NCBI RefSeq assembly: GCF_014322765.1
Contig: NZ_JAASTZ010000009.1
Span: 1 to 64,000 of the forward strand
Origin: Listeria immobilis
GTDB lineage: Bacteria; Bacillota; Bacilli; Lactobacillales; Listeriaceae
Reading direction: 5' to 3'
DNA length: 64,000 nucleotides
Positions 19,136 through 28,905 of this stretch are shown here, one piece after another (within the stretch, counting starts at the first letter, position 1; each line of letters starts with the position of its first letter). Below the pieces are notes generated by a model. That model made no database searches and had not been told where the DNA came from. It worked only from the letters and a program-made list of their open reading frames with translations. Both the position numbers and the translations under genes were made by a program.

Positions 19136-20182
19136 TTATTCATCATCTAGCAAGCTTAATGTTTCTTCACTTTCGTCTAGAACCTCTTTATTACTTCCGT
19201 CAATTTCATACTCTTCACGAACACGTTTGGAGATTTCGTCGCGAATATCTGTATGTTCTTTTAAATATTGTTTGGCGTTTTCACGACCTTGGCCAATACG
19301 TTCTTCTTTATACGAATACCATGAACCACTCTTATTAATAACATCTACTTCAGCAGCCATATCAACGAGTTCACCTTCACGTGAAATACCTTCCCCGTAC
19401 ATGATGTCTACTTCCGCAATACGGAATGGTGGTGCTACTTTATTTTTTACTACTTTGATTTTTGTTTTGTTACCCATTACATCAGTACCTTGTTTCAATT
19501 GTTCCGCCCGTCTTACCTCTAAACGAACAGTAGAGTAAAACTTAAGTGCACGGCCACCTGGTGTAATTTCAGGATTACCAAACATAACTCCTACTTTTTC
19601 ACGAATTTGGTTGATAAAAATCGCAATGGTTTTTGATTTATTAATAGCGCCAGAAAGTTTACGCAAAGCTTGTGACATTAAACGTGCTTGTAAGCCAACA
19701 TGCGCATCGCCCATCTCACCTTCGATTTCAGCACGTGGTACAAGAGCAGCAACAGAGTCAATAACTAACATATCTACTGCACCACTTCTAACTAAAGCTT
19801 CGGCAATCTCTAGAGCTTGTTCTCCTGTATCAGGTTGTGATAATAGTAGCTCATCAATATTGACACCTAGATTTTTTGCATATGTTGGATCTAATGCATG
19901 TTCCGCATCGATAAATGCAGCTGTTCCGCCTTGAGCTTGCACTTCTGCAATCGCGTGCAGGGCAACAGTTGTTTTACCAGAACTTTCAGGTCCGTATACT
20001 TCAATTATACGACCTCTTGGATATCCACCGACTCCTAAAGCAATATCTAGTGCTAACGAACCGCTGGAAATAGTAGATATATTTTGGTCTGAATGTTCCC
20101 CTAATTTCATAATGGAACCTTTACCGAATTGTTTTTCAATTTGTTTTAAAGCTTGGTCTAATGCCGCTTGACGATCATTCAC
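19136..20182 (-). CDS. recA: Recombinase RecA
   Basis: A 348-residue strand-exchange ATPase that also stimulates LexA self-cleavage in the SOS response. Walker A is GPESSGKTT (residues 64-72), Walker B follows [10 protein letters not shown], and L2-region sequence [21 protein letters not shown] is intact. The acidic C-terminus ([14 protein letters not shown]) is typical. The upstream LexA box and SigA promoter show SOS control. It stands alone, with its own terminator, behind cinA. Confidence 0.98.
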   Translation of the reverse strand: MNDRQAALDQALKQIEKQFGKGSIMKLGEHSDQNISTISSGSLALDIALGVGGYPRGRIIEVYGPESSGKTTVALHAIAEVQAQGGTAAFIDAEHALDPTYAKNLGVNIDELLLSQPDTGEQALEIAEALVRSGAVDMLVIDSVAALVPRAEIEGEMGDAHVGLQARLMSQALRKLSGAINKSKTIAIFINQIREKVGVMFGNPEITPGGRALKFYSTVRLEVRRAEQLKQGTDVMGNKTKIKVVKNKVAPPFRIAEVDIMYGEGISREGELVDMAAEVDVINKSGSWYSYKEERIGQGRENAKQYLKEHTDIRDEISKRVREEYEIDGSNKEVLDESEETLSLLDDE

Positions 20183-20269
20183 GTTGTTGCCTCCTTCATA
20201 AATATTCTAATAGCTGTTTTTCTACTTAGTTCTCTCTCAAAAAAACAGTCAGAATGTTTTCCTAGAATT

Positions 20270-20298
20270 ACTATAACGTATTTTAGAGTGATAAGCAA
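20270..20298 (-). promoter_or_regulatory. recA promoter
   Basis: On the minus strand TTGCTT (20293-20298), 17 bases, TATAGT (20270-20275), about 90 bases upstream of the recA start. Confidence 0.65.
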
Positions 20299-20306
20299 GT
20301 AAAAAG

Positions 20307-20320
20307 CGAACATTTATTCG
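20307..20320. promoter_or_regulatory. LexA (SOS) box upstream of recA
   Basis: CGAACATTTATTCG fits the Gram-positive LexA operator CGAAC-N4-GTTCG with a single change in one half-site. It sits just upstream of the recA -35 box. Confidence 0.75.
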
Positions 20321-20453
20321 TATTTTTTATTTTGTGTAAGTACCGGCTACTTTCTCCTTAATTATAGCGGGATTTCGAGCGTTCGTCTAATACTTTTTTA
20401 CGTATGTTTTTTACTTTTTAAAGCCATTTTCGCTATTTTCTTTTAAAAGAAAA

Positions 20454-21701
20454 TCAAGTATTCGCATCTAAAAATTGCTTAATCAATTGAAATCCTTGTT
20501 TTACAGCTCGACGTCGATTATGGTTTCTATCTCGCCCATAAACAAACTGATAAGCTTCTACCTCATGCCCTTTGACACTTAAGCCGATCCAAATTGTTCC
20601 AGCTGGATGCTCTTCCAAACTATCTGGCCCCGCAACACCTGTAAAACTAATGCCTAAATCAGTATTGCAAAGGCGTCTGACATTCTCTGCCATCTCTTTA
20701 GCACATTCTGGACTAACGACACCCTTTTCTGTTATTACTTGCTGAGAAACTTCTAAAATGGATTGTTTTGTTTCTGCGCTATATGTCACCATTCCGCCTT
20801 TGAAAATTTTGGAAATACCCGGAAAACGAGCAATTTCTGCTTGGAATAAGCCTGCTGTAAAACTTTCCGCAGCAGAAATAGTGATATTTTTCTCAAGCAG
20901 TAGTGTCGTCACTAATTCTGGTAAAGAAGCCTCGCCATAGCTATATAAGAAGGAACCATCACGACGAAGTATTTCTTGTTCTGTTTCATCTACTAGCTTG
21001 GTTGCTGCCTCCTTTGTATTAGCAGTAGCTGTGATACGTACGATTACTTCATTGTCACCTGCATAAGTGGCAATTGTAGGGTTTACTTGCGTTACAATTA
21101 AATCATTTAAATCTGCTGCTAATTGAGATTCTCCTATACCAAAAAAGCGCAAAATTTTCGATTCTAGAACATTTTTCTCTCCATTTTCTTTTATAAGCAG
21201 CGGATTGGCATAGTGTGTAAACATTGGTTTCATTTCAGATGGGGGACCTGGTAATAATATATATGTATGTCTATTATTTTGTAAAAACATTCCTGCTGCA
21301 AAGCCATAATCATTATTTAAAACAATGGATCCCTCAATAATAACTGCTTGTAATTTGTTATTATCTGTCATTATTCGACTTCTTGAAGCAAAGTAATCAG
21401 TAATTTTATTCATATGAAAATCATCAGTGACTAAATTCTTCTGTAAATGTTCCGCTAAAATTTGTTTCGTTATATCATCTTCTGTTGGTCCAAGTCCGCC
21501 AGTAAAAATTAAAATATCGCTTCGATTTTCAGCAATTTTTATTACTTCTTTTAAACGTGCTGGATTATCTCCAACAACTGTATGATGATATACATAAATT
21601 CCGTCCGCTGCTAACTCTTGCGAAATAAAAGCAGCATTCGAATTAACAATTTGTCCTAATAGCAGCTCTGTTCCAACTGCAATAATTTCTGCACTTGCCA
21701 T
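20454..21701 (-). CDS. cinA: CinA family protein (competence/damage-inducible, nucleotide amidase)
   Basis: A 415-residue two-domain protein. The N-terminal MoaB/MogA-like (COG1058) domain starts at EIIAVGTELLLGQI and has the loop FTGGLGPTEDDITK (about residues 65-78). The C-terminal CinA domain contains AAESFTAG (about 278-285) and FTGVAGPD, characteristic of NMN/pyrimidine amidases. In Bacillus cinA lies upstream of recA, as here. The 270-base gap with a LexA-box promoter suggests recA is mainly transcribed separately. Confidence 0.93.
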   Translation of the reverse strand: MASAEIIAVGTELLLGQIVNSNAAFISQELAADGIYVYHHTVVGDNPARLKEVIKIAENRSDILIFTGGLGPTEDDITKQILAEHLQKNLVTDDFHMNKITDYFASRSRIMTDNNKLQAVIIEGSIVLNNDYGFAAGMFLQNNRHTYILLPGPPSEMKPMFTHYANPLLIKENGEKNVLESKILRFFGIGESQLAADLNDLIVTQVNPTIATYAGDNEVIVRITATANTKEAATKLVDETEQEILRRDGSFLYSYGEASLPELVTTLLLEKNITISAAESFTAGLFQAEIARFPGISKIFKGGMVTYSAETKQSILEVSQQVITEKGVVSPECAKEMAENVRRLCNTDLGISFTGVAGPDSLEEHPAGTIWIGLSVKGHEVEAYQFVYGRDRNHNRRRAVKQGFQLIKQFLDANT

Positions 21702-21733
21702 TTTTTCTTCATCTCCCTAATGTTTTTTTGTAT

Positions 21734-21764
21734 AGAAAAAAGCACACATGGTATGCTTTTTTCT
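21734..21764 (-). terminator. Terminator after pgsA
   Basis: On the minus strand AGAAAAAAGCA pairs with TGCTTTTTTCT around a short loop. The right arm supplies the T-run, just past the pgsA stop. Confidence 0.8.
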
Positions 21765-21767
21765 TTA

Positions 21768-22346
21768 TTACATGGAGCCTTTAAATACGCCACGATTTTT
21801 ATAAAAGTAGTCAATTCCAGACCATACTGCAAAGAATGTACAAACGTATAAGAATATTAAATCTACACGAATGCCAGTCCAAGCGAATGGGAAATTATTT
21901 AGTAGCATTAATGGAATAGCAATCATTTGCGTAAATGTTTTAATTTTCCCAAGTTGACCAGCCGCAAGTACTTCTCCACCTTCTACTAAAAGTAAACGAA
22001 GACCTGTTACAGCAAGTTCTCGGCTTATAATTAAAATCACTACCCAAGAAGGTGCAATATGCATTTCAACTAGTATAATAAATGCCGCTGCCACAAGAAG
22101 CTTATCAGCCATTGGATCTGCAAATTTACCAAAGTTAGTAATCAGATTATATTTTCGTGCTAAATAGCCGTCAAACCAATCTGTAAGAGCTGCGACGATA
22201 AAAATAAGTGTCGCTATTAAGCTAGTAACTGAAATGGTGGAATCAAGCCATGTGACACTTCCCCAATCAAAGGGAACTACACAAAGAATAACAAAAATTG
22301 GTATCATAAAAATTCGGATAACCGTCAATTTATTTGGTAAATTCAT
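21768..22346 (-). CDS. pgsA: CDP-diacylglycerol-glycerol-3-phosphate 3-phosphatidyltransferase
   Basis: A 192-residue integral membrane enzyme making phosphatidylglycerophosphate, the precursor of phosphatidylglycerol. The CDP-alcohol phosphotransferase motif D-G-x2-A-R-x8-G-x3-D-x3-D is seen as DWFDGYLARKYNLITNFGKF and the following ADPMADK (about residues 64-92). Several hydrophobic helices surround it. ATG at 22344-22346 follows AAAGGAGAGG; the longer frame starts inside the ribosome site. It lies downstream of the RodZ-like gene. Confidence 0.94.
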   Translation of the reverse strand: MNLPNKLTVIRIFMIPIFVILCVVPFDWGSVTWLDSTISVTSLIATLIFIVAALTDWFDGYLARKYNLITNFGKFADPMADKLLVAAAFIILVEMHIAPSWVVILIISRELAVTGLRLLLVEGGEVLAAGQLGKIKTFTQMIAIPLMLLNNFPFAWTGIRVDLIFLYVCTFFAVWSGIDYFYKNRGVFKGSM

Positions 22347-22432
22347 TTTTTCCTCTCCTTTTTCCATTCAAACTGTATGTAATAAATAATGTTGGCGAAA
22401 TCTAATGACTAGATTTCGCCTTATAAAATCGA

Positions 22433-23371
22433 TTATTGTGCATCTGAACTGCTATCACTAGACTCCAGATTAATTGTTAATACTTGTTTAACAAGTGTTG
22501 GCGCTAGTTCAAGTTGCTGATCATTGATTTTCACAGTGGTTACGGTAGCATTCCCTATAACAACAGTAACTGTTTTATTAGTCCCTAAATCAATTTCAGC
22601 TGTTGGATTTTGCTCAGATAATGTGACATTTTGAATTGTATTGCCACTTGCATCTGATACACCAATCCATGAATCACCAGTTGCGCTAAGAGAAAGTGTC
22701 ATTTTATCTGTATTTTTAACTGTGTAAGTTGTTGCATTACCAGATGTTTCTCCTTTAGTCACTTCAACTTCTTTTGATTCATCCTCTGATTTATCAGTTG
22801 CTTCTTTATCTTTTGTTGATGTATCTTTTGAAGTATCTTTATCTGTGGTGTCTTTTTTCTTACTTGTGTCTTCATTCTTTGTTGAGTCTTCCACTTTCAC
22901 GGTTGGGTTGCTTGTATCAGTCTCTACTTTTTCTGTCGAGTTATCTTGTTTATTAAGCAAGAAAAACCAGACGATGAATAGAATAAAAACAATGAATAGA
23001 GCAATTAATATTTTTGGTAAAATATCAAAAAAACGATTACGTGAGCTTACTTGGTTTCCTACAGATTGTGCAGGCATTGGATTTCTTTTACTTTGTACTC
23101 GTGATGGCTCATTATTAACTACTTCTTGTTGCGGAGTGTCAGGAACTTCACTTTCAAACTCATCAAAAAGTGTTGCACTATCAAGTCCAACAGCTTCTGC
23201 ATATTGTTTTATAAATGCCCGTGCATAAAATTTTCCAGGCATTACTGCATAATTACCTTCTTCAATCGCTACTAAATAACGTTTTTGAATTTTCGTTATT
23301 TGTTGTAAGTCGTCTAAACTGAGTCCTTTTTCACGTCTAGCTTGTTTCAGTTTATCACCGAGTTCTGTCAA
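22433..23371 (-). CDS. ymfM: RodZ-like HTH membrane protein (YmfM family)
   Basis: A 312-residue protein: N-terminal HTH_25 domain (ELGDKLKQARREKGLSLDDLQQITKI, residues about 3-28), a basic linker, one transmembrane helix (ILPKILIALFIVFILFIVWFFLL, about 125-147), a low-complexity Lys/Thr/Ser/Asp/Glu-rich stalk (about 155-215) and a DUF4115 beta domain outside the cell. RodZ links MreB to cell-wall elongation. TTG at 23369-23371 follows AGGTGT; the longer frame has no ribosome site and adds non-homologous residues. Part of a ymfF-ymfH-ymfI-ymfM-pgsA order shared with Bacillus. Confidence 0.88.
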   Translation of the reverse strand: MTELGDKLKQARREKGLSLDDLQQITKIQKRYLVAIEEGNYAVMPGKFYARAFIKQYAEAVGLDSATLFDEFESEVPDTPQQEVVNNEPSRVQSKRNPMPAQSVGNQVSSRNRFFDILPKILIALFIVFILFIVWFFLLNKQDNSTEKVETDTSNPTVKVEDSTKNEDTSKKKDTTDKDTSKDTSTKDKEATDKSEDESKEVEVTKGETSGNATTYTVKNTDKMTLSLSATGDSWIGVSDASGNTIQNVTLSEQNPTAEIDLGTNKTVTVVIGNATVTTVKINDQQLELAPTLVKQVLTINLESSDSSSDAQ

Positions 23372-23420
23372 AATTAAACACCTACCATTACTAATATCAA
23401 ATTTCCACTTTTTGCTAATT

Positions 23421-24152
23421 TCACATAAGCCAACCGCCATTTATGCGCAAAACTTCTCCAGTGATATAGCTTGCTTTTTTACTTGTTATGAATTCTACTG
23501 TATCTGCAATTTCTTCTGGTTTTGCAAAACGTTTAAATGGGATTTCCGAGCGAAGTAACGCTTGCTCTTCAGCGGAAAAAGAATCCATCATCTCGGTTTG
23601 CACAACTCCAGGTGTCACTGCGTTAACTGTTATTCCAGAAGGCCCAAGTTCTTGGCTTAATGCACGGCAAAAGGCAATTTGTGCTCCTTTTACAGTCGAA
23701 TAAGCTACTTCCATCGCCGCTCCTACTTCTCCCCAAATAGAACTGATAAACACAATTCTTCCCTGATGACTCTTCATTAGTTTTGGTATAAAAGTTCGGA
23801 TTAATTGCATTGGAACGAACATGTGTATATTCCATAATTTAGTTATATCTATATCTGTCATATCCTGAAATAAAGCATAATGCGAGTTTCCTGCTGCATG
23901 GATAAATGCATCTACTTGAAAAACTTGCTTTTCCATTTCTGCCACACTTGCTACATCATCAAAATCTGCTTGAATCAATATTACATCCACGTTTTGGGCG
24001 AGCAACTCTGGTAATAAATTCTCAACAGCTTGTTTATTTTGATGGTAATGAATATACAAGTTCCAACCAGCTCTTGCAAGAGATAAACAAATCGCTTGCC
24101 CAATTCCTCCGCTAGCCCCTGTTACAAAAGCATATTTTATTTCTTTATCCAA
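23421..24152 (-). CDS. ymfI: SDR-family oxidoreductase YmfI
   Basis: A short-chain dehydrogenase/reductase of about 243 residues. The NAD(P)-binding motif TGASGGIGQ (about residues 12-20), NNAG-equivalent HAAGNSH, catalytic SS-x-W-G and YSTVKGA (Tyr-x3-Lys) and the C-terminal SYITGEVLRINGGW are present. It resembles 3-oxoacyl-ACP reductase (FabG) but sits in the ymf cluster, so the substrate is unknown. I choose TTG 24150-24152, eight bases from AAAGGG; a TTG three codons earlier lies directly on the ribosome site. Confidence 0.85.
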   Translation of the reverse strand: MDKEIKYAFVTGASGGIGQAICLSLARAGWNLYIHYHQNKQAVENLLPELLAQNVDVILIQADFDDVASVAEMEKQVFQVDAFIHAAGNSHYALFQDMTDIDITKLWNIHMFVPMQLIRTFIPKLMKSHQGRIVFISSIWGEVGAAMEVAYSTVKGAQIAFCRALSQELGPSGITVNAVTPGVVQTEMMDSFSAEEQALLRSEIPFKRFAKPEEIADTVEFITSKKASYITGEVLRINGGWLM

Positions 24153-24232
24153 AAAAGGCAACCCTTTCCAGTCTATTTCTTTTATAATAGCATGACTAAC
24201 GATTATTTGCTATTTTTTATACTAAATTTTTA

Positions 24233-25516
24233 TTATTCTGGAAGCAATTGAAAGTTAGTAGTTCGTTCTTCCGCATAAAGATTTTTTACAAATGCATCTA
24301 CCTCTTCTAAAGTCACCGTTTCCATTAATGGTAAAATATCAAATAAGGAAGCCGATTTCATAATATATTGGCTAAATTGATTAGCAATGAATTCTGGTGA
24401 ATTAAGTGAGCGTAAGAATTGACCAATACGTTTCCGTTTTACAAGTGCTAAATCTGCTTCTTGTAAACCATTTTCTGCCGCTTCTCGTATTGCTTCCAAT
24501 ATTTTGGTCGTTTGTTCATCCGGATTTTTTGCATCTCCACCAACAAGTACAAATGAAAAACTATCTTGAAGTGTGTAATCATAACCGAATGTATCATCAA
24601 TAATACCTTCGTTGTAAAGGTTTAAATACGTATCCGATGTTGTCCCAAATAGCATTTCAAGTGCCACATCACCAATAATTTCTTGTTTAATTGCAGCTTG
24701 TCCTTCTAATGAGCCAATATCTTCTTTAATCCCAACTAGATTTTTTGCAATTTGAACCGGAAACTTCATTTTGCGTTCTTTTACTGCAACTGTTTTAGGT
24801 TCGTCCGGGAAATGACGTTTAATAGGTGTTGCTTCTGGAAATGTTTTTTTCGATTGATTAGCACGAATTTGATCCATCATTTGTTCTGGCTCTAAGTTAC
24901 CAACAACAAATAATACCATATTACTTGGATGATAAAAAGTATTATAGCAAAGATAAAGTAAATCTTTATTGATTTCCGCAATGGATTCTACCGTACCAGC
25001 AATATCAATTTTCACAGGATGCTGATGATACATGTTTTCAATCACACCAAAATAAGCTCGAAAATCTGGATCGTCATCATACATTCTAATTTCTTGACCG
25101 ATAATTCCTTTTTCTTTTTCCACAGTTTCCTCAGTAAAGTAAGGTTCTTGTACAAAATTAATGAGCGTTTCTAAATTTTCTTCTACACGTGAAGTACTTG
25201 AAAATAGATAAGCTGTTTTTGTAAATGAAGTAAAGGCGTTTGTAAATGCTCCTTTTTCTCCAAATTTAAAAAATACATCGCCATCTTCTTTTTCAAACAT
25301 TTTATGCTCTAAGAAATGAGCGATTCCATCTGGTACTTTTGTAAATGCAGTTTCTCCAATAGGCGCAAAATTATTATCAATCGAACCATAATTTGTTGTA
25401 AATACCGCATACGTCTTACTAAAACCTTTTTTAGGAAGAAGATAAACTTGTAAACCATTGGCCATTTTTTCATGAAATACAGCTTCTTTTACCTGCTCAA
25501 ATGTGATTTTTTCCAT
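24233..25516 (-). CDS. ymfH: M16-family zinc peptidase YmfH
   Basis: A 427-residue pitrilysin-like peptidase with the inverted zinc motif H-x2-E-H in HFLEHKMFE (about residues 67-75) and the downstream zinc ligand Glu region EKEKGIIGQEIRMY (about 133-146). It is the catalytic member of a pair with the upstream ymfF product; such pairs act together, as in two-subunit M16B peptidases. It overlaps the ymfF 3' end by 20 bases, implying translational coupling. The substrate is unknown; AlbF-type relatives process peptides. Confidence 0.9.
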   Translation of the reverse strand: MEKITFEQVKEAVFHEKMANGLQVYLLPKKGFSKTYAVFTTNYGSIDNNFAPIGETAFTKVPDGIAHFLEHKMFEKEDGDVFFKFGEKGAFTNAFTSFTKTAYLFSSTSRVEENLETLINFVQEPYFTEETVEKEKGIIGQEIRMYDDDPDFRAYFGVIENMYHQHPVKIDIAGTVESIAEINKDLLYLCYNTFYHPSNMVLFVVGNLEPEQMMDQIRANQSKKTFPEATPIKRHFPDEPKTVAVKERKMKFPVQIAKNLVGIKEDIGSLEGQAAIKQEIIGDVALEMLFGTTSDTYLNLYNEGIIDDTFGYDYTLQDSFSFVLVGGDAKNPDEQTTKILEAIREAAENGLQEADLALVKRKRIGQFLRSLNSPEFIANQFSQYIMKSASLFDILPLMETVTLEEVDAFVKNLYAEERTTNFQLLPE

Positions 25517-26789
25517 GAAGTTCTTCTCCTCCCTTGCTTAAGAAATAGATGGTATCTGGTTTGATTTTGTTAATCGCACTAACCACTTCTTCTTTAGTCG
25601 TTGTTTTTATTTTTGCAATCCAAGTATCTAGGTCTAAATCAGCTTCTCGTAATACATTATTGTATACAAGTTCTATTAGACCTTGAGCCTGATCGTTTGT
25701 TTCTAATAATTGATTTACTAGCATTTCTTTCGTTTGGTTTAATTCATCACTTGTAAAATCACCTTGCTTCATAGCAACTAGCTGTTCTTGAATAATATCT
25801 AACGCTTGTTTATAGTTTACTTCATCAATTCCAGCTGAAATCACCATAAATCCTTTGAAAGAATCGATTCGGCTTGAGGCATAATAAGCTAAACTTGCTT
25901 TTTCACGAACATTGATAAATATTTTAGAATTAGCAAAGCCGCCAAGCAAGCCATTCGCAAGTTGTAAAGCAACAAAATCACTGTCACCAAACAGCGTATC
26001 CGTTTGATAGCCCAAAACTAATTTCCCTTGATTAATCGCTTGTTTTTCATGAATAATTTGTACTTCTTGTGGTGCTTCTTTCGTATAAAATACACCTTTT
26101 CGTTCCTCACGTGGAGAGAAAGCCATTTTTTCAATTAAAGGAGTCACTTGTTCGGTAGTTACATCTCCGCAAATAAAAACTTCTACTGCATCTTCTGCGA
26201 TAAATTGTAAATAATAAGTGTATAAATCTTCTGCTGTAATGTTATCAATATCTTCTAATACACCTGCTGAGCCAAAACGATAGGCATCTGCTTTAAACAT
26301 TTCTTCCACTAAACGTTTAGAAGCAAAACGAATTTTATCGTCATAAATTCCTTCTAAACTACTTTTTAAGTTTTCTTTTTCTCTTATAAGTGTTTCATTA
26401 TCAAAAGCACCATTTGTCACATTTGGAGAAAATAGCGCTTCATGAATAAACGCAAAAGCATCTTCCAGAATATGGCTGCCATCAGAAACGTATTGTCCAT
26501 CAATCATATCAAAAATAACGGTTAATACATGCTCGTTTCCTTTTTTAGCAGTGGTTGTATAAAAATTAGCACCGTATAAATTAGCTAATTGCTTTCTAAA
26601 TGCTGTTTGTGTTGGATATTTTTTATTGTTTGTTTCTAACAATATTGAGAGTAAAGAACGTTTTGTAACTGTTTCTCTTTCTAATGGAGCGCGAAATTTA
26701 AATACAATTTTATTTGATTTATATTTTTCGGTAGGTACGATTGTTAATGCGACCGGACCAATTTTTTCTTGAAATATTTTGTCTGTCAT
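25497..26789 (-). CDS. ymfF: M16-family peptidase-like protein YmfF, no zinc motif
   Basis: A 430-residue M16-type protein with the general fold but without H-x2-E-H: the corresponding stretch (FRKQLANLYGANFYTTT, about residues 54-70) has no zinc ligands. It probably forms a heterodimer with YmfH, supplying the R/Y-type substrate-binding half. ATG 26787-26789 follows AAAGGAGC. First gene of the ymfFHIM-pgsA group, immediately upstream of ymfH. Confidence 0.87.
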   Translation of the reverse strand: MTDKIFQEKIGPVALTIVPTEKYKSNKIVFKFRAPLERETVTKRSLLSILLETNNKKYPTQTAFRKQLANLYGANFYTTTAKKGNEHVLTVIFDMIDGQYVSDGSHILEDAFAFIHEALFSPNVTNGAFDNETLIREKENLKSSLEGIYDDKIRFASKRLVEEMFKADAYRFGSAGVLEDIDNITAEDLYTYYLQFIAEDAVEVFICGDVTTEQVTPLIEKMAFSPREERKGVFYTKEAPQEVQIIHEKQAINQGKLVLGYQTDTLFGDSDFVALQLANGLLGGFANSKIFINVREKASLAYYASSRIDSFKGFMVISAGIDEVNYKQALDIIQEQLVAMKQGDFTSDELNQTKEMLVNQLLETNDQAQGLIELVYNNVLREADLDLDTWIAKIKTTTKEEVVSAINKIKPDTIYFLSKGGEELHGKNHI

Positions 26790-26863
26790 TATTATGCTCC
26801 TTTCAAGCAATTATCTCACTTTCCTATTGTATCCTAAGTTGTTGCCACACACAATTTTCTAGC

Positions 26864-26898
26864 ATAAAAAAACAGCCTAGAATAAAAACTAGGCTGTT
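26864..26898 (-). terminator. Terminator of the nucleoside ABC transporter operon
   Basis: AACAGCCTAG (26871-26880) and CTAGGCTGTT (26889-26898) form a perfect ten-pair stem; on the minus strand the stem ends in seven T. Confidence 0.88.
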
Positions 26899-26905
26899 AA
26901 CTTTT

Positions 26906-27856
26906 TTATTTTCCTTTGATGTAATTTACTCCATCAGCTTTTGGTGCTTCGGATTTACCGATAAACCCAACTAACGCAAGAATAGTTAATACATAAGGTG
27001 CAATTTGCAAGTAAACATCTGGAATATCTTTAAAGAACGGCAATGAGCCACCGGTAATTGCCAAACATTGGGCAAAACCGAAGAAAATCGCCGCTCCCAT
27101 CGCTCCAAGTGGATTCCATTTACCAAAGATCATTGCTGCGAGCGCCATATAACCTTGACCTGAAATCGTTGCATGCCCAAAATCAAGTGTAAATGATTGG
27201 GCATAAACTGCACCGCCAAGTCCGCCTAGAATACCCGAAATGATTACACCTTGATATCTCATCCATCGAACTTTAATCCCCATTGTATCTGCTGCAAGAG
27301 GATGTTCCCCTACAGAGCGAAGACGAAGCCCAAAACGTGTTTTGTAAATAATAAACCAAGAAACAATAGCAAATAAAATAGCTACATAACTCATAACTGG
27401 AATATTTTTAAAGAAAATATCACCAATAACCGGAATATCACTCAAAACTGGAATATCTGGCTTTCCAAAATAGTATTTAATTTGATCTGTTTGCCCTTTA
27501 TCATAAATTACTTTGACAAGAAATAGTGATAATCCTGTTGCTAAAAAGTTAATGGCCACACCACTTATTACATGATCAGCACGGAAATTAATTGTTGCAA
27601 CCGCATGTACTAAAGAGAAGATTCCCCCAACAATCATTGCCGCAATAAGTGAAATCCAAGGAGTTAAGGCACCGAAAGTATCTTGGAAAGTAAGGTTAAA
27701 TACGATAGCAGAGAATGCTCCCATTACCATCATACCTTCTAATCCAATATTGACTACACCGCCTCGTTCAGAATAGACACCTCCGAGTGCAGTGAAAATT
27801 AGTGGGCCTGCCATAAGCAGTGTACTAGAAACAATTGTCGCTAAAATGGCTGTCAT
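26906..27856 (-). CDS. nupQ: Nucleoside ABC transporter permease (YufQ/NupQ type)
   Basis: A 316-residue inner-membrane permease of the BPD_transp_2 family with about eight to nine hydrophobic segments. The conserved GGVYSERGGVVNIGLEGMM block (residues about 25-43) and GEHPLAADTMGI loop are typical of BmpA-linked permeases. With YufP, YufO and the lipoprotein TcsA it forms an ABC importer, likely for purine nucleosides as in Bacillus. Its start overlaps the stop of yufP by four bases. Confidence 0.9.
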   Translation of the reverse strand: MTAILATIVSSTLLMAGPLIFTALGGVYSERGGVVNIGLEGMMVMGAFSAIVFNLTFQDTFGALTPWISLIAAMIVGGIFSLVHAVATINFRADHVISGVAINFLATGLSLFLVKVIYDKGQTDQIKYYFGKPDIPVLSDIPVIGDIFFKNIPVMSYVAILFAIVSWFIIYKTRFGLRLRSVGEHPLAADTMGIKVRWMRYQGVIISGILGGLGGAVYAQSFTLDFGHATISGQGYMALAAMIFGKWNPLGAMGAAIFFGFAQCLAITGGSLPFFKDIPDVYLQIAPYVLTILALVGFIGKSEAPKADGVNYIKGK

Positions 27857-28905
27857 TCTGCTTTCGCCCCCTTCTTAAATTTTGCCATCGCCCAGCGAAT
27901 AATGTAGCTGGATGCCACAAAGAAGATAATCAGAGCGATAATAACATTAACTAATTCATTTGGAACTCCTGCTACTGCTGGCATATTTAATGCTCCCACT
28001 TTTAAGGCACCAAACAAGAGTGCTGAGAAAACGATTCCGATTGGAGAACTTCCGCCTAGTAAAGCAACAGCAATCCCATCAAAACCTATTCCAGGAGAAG
28101 AAGTTAATACATAGGCCGTTCCATAAGTTCCAAGTCCTTCCATCACGCCACCAAGACCAGCGAGCGCTCCGGCGATAACCATAGAAAATACGATGGTTTT
28201 CTTTACACTCATACCAGCATATTGTGAAGCATTCTCGTTAAATCCAACAGCTTCGATTTCATAACCGAATGTTGTTTTATTTAACATTAACCAAATAATT
28301 AGTGCAAAACCTACAGCAATTAAAATCCCCCAATGAAGAGACGAATAATCGGTCAATGACTGTAATAATTCAGACTGTAGAGAAGCAGATTCATGAATTG
28401 CCTCCGTTTTATCTAAGCCATCTGTAAGTAAATTTTGTACAACATAATTGAAAATATAAAGCGCTGTATAGTTTAGCATAATAGTTACAATAACTTCATT
28501 TACACGTAAAGTCGCTTTCAAAATCCCTGGAATAAATGCCCAAACAGCACCAAAAACCATACCAGTGATAATCGCAAGTGGTAAATGAATCCATTTTGTT
28601 AAACCATCAAAATTTAAAGCAATTATAACGGAACCTAACCAGCCCATTAACATTTGTCCTTCTGCCCCAATATTGAAAAGACCTGCTTTAAAAGCCACGG
28701 CAACAGATAGACCAACTAAAATATATGGGGTGGCTTGACGAATAGTTTCACCAATATAGAATGGTTCTCCGATAACACCTTCAACGAGCGCTGAGTAACC
28801 AGCAATTGGATCATATCCAAAAATCAGCATGATAATCGCACCACAGATAAGTCCGAGAATAACGGCAGTAACTGGGATAACTAATGCTTGTAGTCGTTTA
28901 GACAT
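27853..28905 (-). CDS. nupP: Nucleoside ABC transporter permease (YufP/NupP type)
   Basis: A 350-residue membrane permease of the same BPD_transp_2 family, with multiple hydrophobic helices and the family block FKAGLFNIGAEGQMLMG (about residues 67-83) plus VGFNENASQYAGM. It pairs with the downstream permease to form the membrane channel. The start overlaps the end of the ATPase gene by eight bases, showing a tightly coupled operon. Confidence 0.9.
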   Translation of the reverse strand: MSKRLQALVIPVTAVILGLICGAIIMLIFGYDPIAGYSALVEGVIGEPFYIGETIRQATPYILVGLSVAVAFKAGLFNIGAEGQMLMGWLGSVIIALNFDGLTKWIHLPLAIITGMVFGAVWAFIPGILKATLRVNEVIVTIMLNYTALYIFNYVVQNLLTDGLDKTEAIHESASLQSELLQSLTDYSSLHWGILIAVGFALIIWLMLNKTTFGYEIEAVGFNENASQYAGMSVKKTIVFSMVIAGALAGLGGVMEGLGTYGTAYVLTSSPGIGFDGIAVALLGGSSPIGIVFSALLFGALKVGALNMPAVAGVPNELVNVIIALIIFFVASSYIIRWAMAKFKKGAKAE

